The notes beneath the pieces are model-generated. The model was not told where the DNA came from. It did not search any database and was given only the letters and a program-made list of their open reading frames with translations. Positions 61,467-64,000 of a DNA stretch of 64,000 nt are shown piece by piece. Source of the DNA: Methanocorpusculum sp. UBA424 (GTDB taxonomy: Archaea; Halobacteriota; Methanomicrobia; Methanomicrobiales; Methanocorpusculaceae); the NCBI GenBank assembly GCA_002498375.1, contig DAHC01000003.1, positions 1 through 64,000 of the forward strand, given 5' to 3'. Within the stretch, counting starts at the first letter, position 1, and every line of letters starts with the position of its first letter. The translations under genes were made by a program, and so were the position numbers.

Positions 61467-62486
61467 ATGGCCGGGTGCACCCTCACGGGTGCCCTTTCCG
61501 TCGCCTGTTTTATTCCCGGGGCAGTAACGGTAGTTCATGCTCCCAAAGGCTGCGCCCATCAGACATTTTCCATGCTCCATGCGATGATGAACGAAGCGGA
61601 GACGAACGTCGTTCCGGAGATCCTTGTGTCGGGGCTTTCTGATAAGGATGTCATCTTCGGCGGAGAGGATTGCCTCAGACTGGCTCTCGACCGTGCAGCT
61701 GCAAAAGATCCGGAACTGATCATCGTTGTAACCTCCTGTGTCCCGGAGACGATCGGGGACGATTGTCTGGCCGTCTGCCGGGAACACGCCTTTGCGGACC
61801 GGACCATCTATATCCCGACCTCGGGATTTCTCGGCGGAAGTGCAAAGGACGGCGAGAACGCTGCACTGATCGGGCTTTCGGCGCTGGCAAAACCGGCAGA
61901 GCCGGTCCCGGGGACTGTTGGGATCATCGGGGAAAAAAATCTGGAGTCCGAGGTCGAGGAGAACTTCGCCGAGGTATCCCGGCTGCTCGATCTGCTGGGC
62001 CTGACCGTTTCGGTCAGATTCTGCAGAAATGCCGGGGTATCGGATCTCCGAAAACTTGGAACTGCTTCCTGTTTTATTTTGCGGGACGGACGGTCTGCTG
62101 ACGCAGGACGCGAACTTGGAAAGAGCTTTGACCGGCCGGTGATTCCCGAATTTCCGCGGGGACTTTCCGGATCGATCACATTCCTGCAGGAGACGGGAAA
62201 GGCTGCCGGAGTTTCTTCAGAAAAAATCGAAGAGGCGATCATACAAGAGACCGAACACCAGAAAAAGATGCTGGAAAAATTTGCGGATCTTGCCGGCCGC
62301 GAGGTCTGCCTTGGGGTCGAACCGTTCGAAGGGACACTGGCCGTGGCCAAAGAAGCGCTCAAAAGACTGGAGATGACCGAGTCGCCGGCAGGAATTACGG
62401 TCAGGCTTCCGTTCTATCTGCCGGTAGGCGTGTCCGGGACCGTAAAGATGCTCCATCTCTGGAGGAGGGCGATCCTGCATGGATGA
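61467..62486 (+). CDS. cfbD: Nitrogenase component 1-like protein, probable CfbD
   Basis: A 339-residue NifD-type protein. Starting at ATG 61467 it reads MAGCTLTGALS; Cys4, Cys29 (APKGCAHQTFS) and Cys91 (TSCVPETIGDD) fall at the positions that hold the P-cluster or interface cluster of the superfamily. CTLTGA and GCAHQ are as expected for CfbD, which with CfbC reduces and cyclises Ni-sirohydrochlorin a,c-diamide. An in-frame TTG at 61440 inside cfbC is less likely. It overlaps the next gene by 8 bp. Confidence 0.75.
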   Translation: MAGCTLTGALSVACFIPGAVTVVHAPKGCAHQTFSMLHAMMNEAETNVVPEILVSGLSDKDVIFGGEDCLRLALDRAAAKDPELIIVVTSCVPETIGDDCLAVCREHAFADRTIYIPTSGFLGGSAKDGENAALIGLSALAKPAEPVPGTVGIIGEKNLESEVEENFAEVSRLLDLLGLTVSVRFCRNAGVSDLRKLGTASCFILRDGRSADAGRELGKSFDRPVIPEFPRGLSGSITFLQETGKAAGVSSEKIEEAIIQETEHQKKMLEKFADLAGREVCLGVEPFEGTLAVAKEALKRLEMTESPAGITVRLPFYLPVGVSGTVKMLHLWRRAILHG

Positions 62487-63612
62487 AGGGCTGTGCACAA
62501 ACCCGGTCTGGCCGTGTGCCATGACCGGGGCCTGTTCGGTACTTGCCGGTTTTTCCGGGCTGAACGTGCTGATCCACGGCTCTTCCGGCTGCTATTATTA
62601 TCCACGGTCACTGCTGAAGGTCCCTTTGTTCAGCACGTATCTTCTGGAGTCGGAGATCGTGTTCGGGACGGTCGACCGCCTGAGAGAGGTCGTGAACACG
62701 CTTTCGACGTCGAAGAAGCCGATCGCCGTTTTGAACACCTGTATCCCGGCACTCACCGGCGAAGATCTTTCAGGAGCATTTTCCGGAGAGGAGACGCTCT
62801 TTGTCGATGCACCCGGATTCATAGGTAACGTCGAAGAGGGAGCAAAGATCGCCTTTGAACGGCTGGGGATCGAAACGGATGCATCAAGGGAAGGCGTGAA
62901 CATCGACGGAGTTTCCCTTCTTGATCTCTTCTGGCGGGGGAACCTGCACGAAGCAAAACGGATCCTGACAGAGATGGGGATCCCAACCGCTCTGTGTCTC
63001 GCAAAGGACAGCTATGAAAATCTGCGAAAGGGGGCTGCTTTGCATACCATATCGGTTAACCCTTCATACCCGTCTGAAGTCGGGACGATGCTCGGATCGT
63101 TTTTGTTCCCCGATCTGAAAGAAACCTGTGCAAAACTTGCGGATACATTTCCCAACGCCGATATCGACCCGATCCTCGAAGAGTGGAAACGGGCCGACGA
63201 ACAGCTGTTCTACTCAAGCGACAAGTATCTGCGAAAATACGAACCGCCGGTAGTCGCCGTCTGTGCCCAGGAAAGTTATGCCCTCTTTGCAAAATCGATG
63301 ATGGAGCGGTATTTCGGCTCGGATGTTCCGGTGACCCTTGCACGAAACCGGGATGCGGTAAACATACCCTCCAAAACCGATCTGACGAAGATCACCCGGC
63401 ATATTGCCGGCTGCAGCCCGGATCTCATCCTTGCATCAACGTTCGAAGCCAATGCCTATCCTAAAGCTGCATTCCTCGGGATAACGCCGCCGGACCGAAG
63501 CCGTGTCTCCATAGCAGCCCGGCCGATCGCAGGAATCGAGGGCGGGATCATGTTTATGGAAAACGTGCTCAATACCCTGATAGATGCAGCTTCGTTAAAA
63601 CAGAAAAAGTGA
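62479..63612 (+). CDS. Second nitrogenase component 1-like protein (NifD/K superfamily)
   Basis: A 377-residue member of the nitrogenase component 1 superfamily. Cys13 (PCAMTGA), Cys38 (GSSGCYYYP) and Cys88 (LNTCIPALTGEDL) again match the three cluster-ligand positions, and the later Rossmann-like domains are present. It differs clearly from the preceding protein, so it is not a recent duplicate. The tandem overlapping arrangement H-D-D' recalls DK or NB heterodimers, whereas CfbD is described as a homodimer. It may be a partner subunit, a scaffold, or a separate enzyme. Confidence 0.65.
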   Translation: MDEGLCTNPVWPCAMTGACSVLAGFSGLNVLIHGSSGCYYYPRSLLKVPLFSTYLLESEIVFGTVDRLREVVNTLSTSKKPIAVLNTCIPALTGEDLSGAFSGEETLFVDAPGFIGNVEEGAKIAFERLGIETDASREGVNIDGVSLLDLFWRGNLHEAKRILTEMGIPTALCLAKDSYENLRKGAALHTISVNPSYPSEVGTMLGSFLFPDLKETCAKLADTFPNADIDPILEEWKRADEQLFYSSDKYLRKYEPPVVAVCAQESYALFAKSMMERYFGSDVPVTLARNRDAVNIPSKTDLTKITRHIAGCSPDLILASTFEANAYPKAAFLGITPPDRSRVSIAARPIAGIEGGIMFMENVLNTLIDAASLKQKK

Positions 63613-63641
63613 TTGAATTTCGTATTTTCTTATAATAAGGG

Positions 63642-64000
63642 TCAGTCGATCTTGATTGTGGTCAGTTTGACCGACTCAACGCCTTTCAGCGACATCAGAC
63701 GTTCCGCGAGCTGTTTGAGCTGTTCGCCCTGACCACGGACTAAAATGACCTCAAGACACCGTTCATCGCTGACATGCGAGTGGATCGTCGACTGGACGAT
63801 CTTCCGGTTTCCATGCTGGATCTCCGTGATCGCTTCCATAAGCCCCCGGTGATCGTGATCATAGACCATCGTTATGACGCCCTGACGCTCACCCGAGACA
63901 TCGTTCATCCATTCATAGTAGGTGATATAGGAACGGATCGCATCGCGGATGCCTTCGGATCGCGAAGAGTATCCGCGTTTCCCAATAATATCATCAAATT
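63642..64000 (-). CDS. nikR: Nickel-responsive regulator NikR, 5' end beyond the window
   Basis: The frame stays open to the window edge, so the true start lies past 64000; 119 residues are visible. The N-terminal part (FDDIIGKRGYSSRSEGIRDA) is the ribbon-helix-helix DNA-binding domain. The C-terminal ACT-like domain carries the nickel ligands: His in DHDHRG, HSH in TIHSHVS and Cys in DERCLEV. NikR represses nickel uptake when Ni is plentiful. It converges on the F430-type cluster, whose product is a nickel cofactor. Confidence 0.92.
   Translation of the reverse strand, partial: FDDIIGKRGYSSRSEGIRDAIRSYITYYEWMNDVSGERQGVITMVYDHDHRGLMEAITEIQHGNRKIVQSTIHSHVSDERCLEVILVRGQGEQLKQLAERLMSLKGVESVKLTTIKID

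Noticed and set aside
60653..63612. True nitrogenase nifHDK
   Set aside because: The component-1 proteins are about 340-377 residues, far shorter than NifD/NifK, and no nifB, nifE, nifN or glnB-like genes are nearby.

Overview
The window is chromosomal DNA from a methanogenic archaeon, most likely of the order Methanomicrobiales and close to Methanocorpusculum (taxon inferred from gene content, not from a database match). The methanogen call rests on formylmethanofuran:H4MPT formyltransferase, a coenzyme B (aks) operon, methanogenesis marker protein 11, a nitrogenase-like coenzyme F430 gene set beside NikR, F420H2:NADP oxidoreductase and F420H2 oxidase. The archaeal call rests on the group II chaperonin, Dph2, Tsr3, pyruvoyl arginine decarboxylase, TATA-type promoters close to start codons and oligo-T terminators. 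No rRNA, tRNA, CRISPR array, insertion sequence or phage gene was seen.

Layout. 0.5-8.4 kb: a Mmp11-family gene faces a tightly overlapped seven-gene minus-strand operon (mmp11, radical SAM, IorA-like TPP enzyme, aksA, aksD, aksE, aksF). The small homoaconitase subunit carries the YLRT loop of homoaconitases, so the operon makes 2-oxosuberate for coenzyme B rather than leucine. The two extra enzymes are candidates for the unassigned later steps. 8.4-17 kb: a near-perfect 40-bp palindrome, DNA repair (nfo), a TudS-like/deoxyribosyltransferase fusion, rRNA and translation-factor modification (tsr3, dph2, METTL5-like), DUF1890/DUF1894, mntP, hpt and an MFS transporter. 17-32 kb: ftr, a PEGA surface protein, a divergent peptide deformylase-like gene, ferredoxin:thioredoxin reductase, an amino-acid binding lipoprotein, purE, two aminotransferases, thermosome, class II ribonucleotide reductase, pdaD and purF. 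32-43 kb: a wHTH-PAS-GAF regulator, thiC with a palindrome over its start codon, MBL and GIY-YIG proteins, TetR, fno, a MacAB-like ABC exporter, and a def-fmt pair.

43-64 kb: a zinc-ribbon protein, ileS, a flavodoxin-Nudix fusion, membrane proteins and an NCS2 permease. A 1.3-kb non-coding island follows (51.6-52.9 kb) with long inverted repeats, a run of AAA-loop hairpins and a (CT)20 microsatellite. Then come a stand-alone 5TM-LYT protein, radical SAM/SPASM and UbiB-like proteins, a rubredoxin-FprA-desulfoferrodoxin oxygen-defence operon, TrkH, and a NifH-NifD-NifD/K-like set facing nikR.

The four observations most worth following are: (1) the aks operon extended by a TPP decarboxylase-like and a radical SAM enzyme; (2) bacterial-type methionyl-tRNA formyltransferase with a canonical deformylase in an archaeon, plus a second deformylase lacking the usual metal cysteine; (3) two tandem nitrogenase component-1 genes with one Fe-protein gene beside the nickel regulator; (4) the repeat- and hairpin-rich island at 51.6-52.9 kb.
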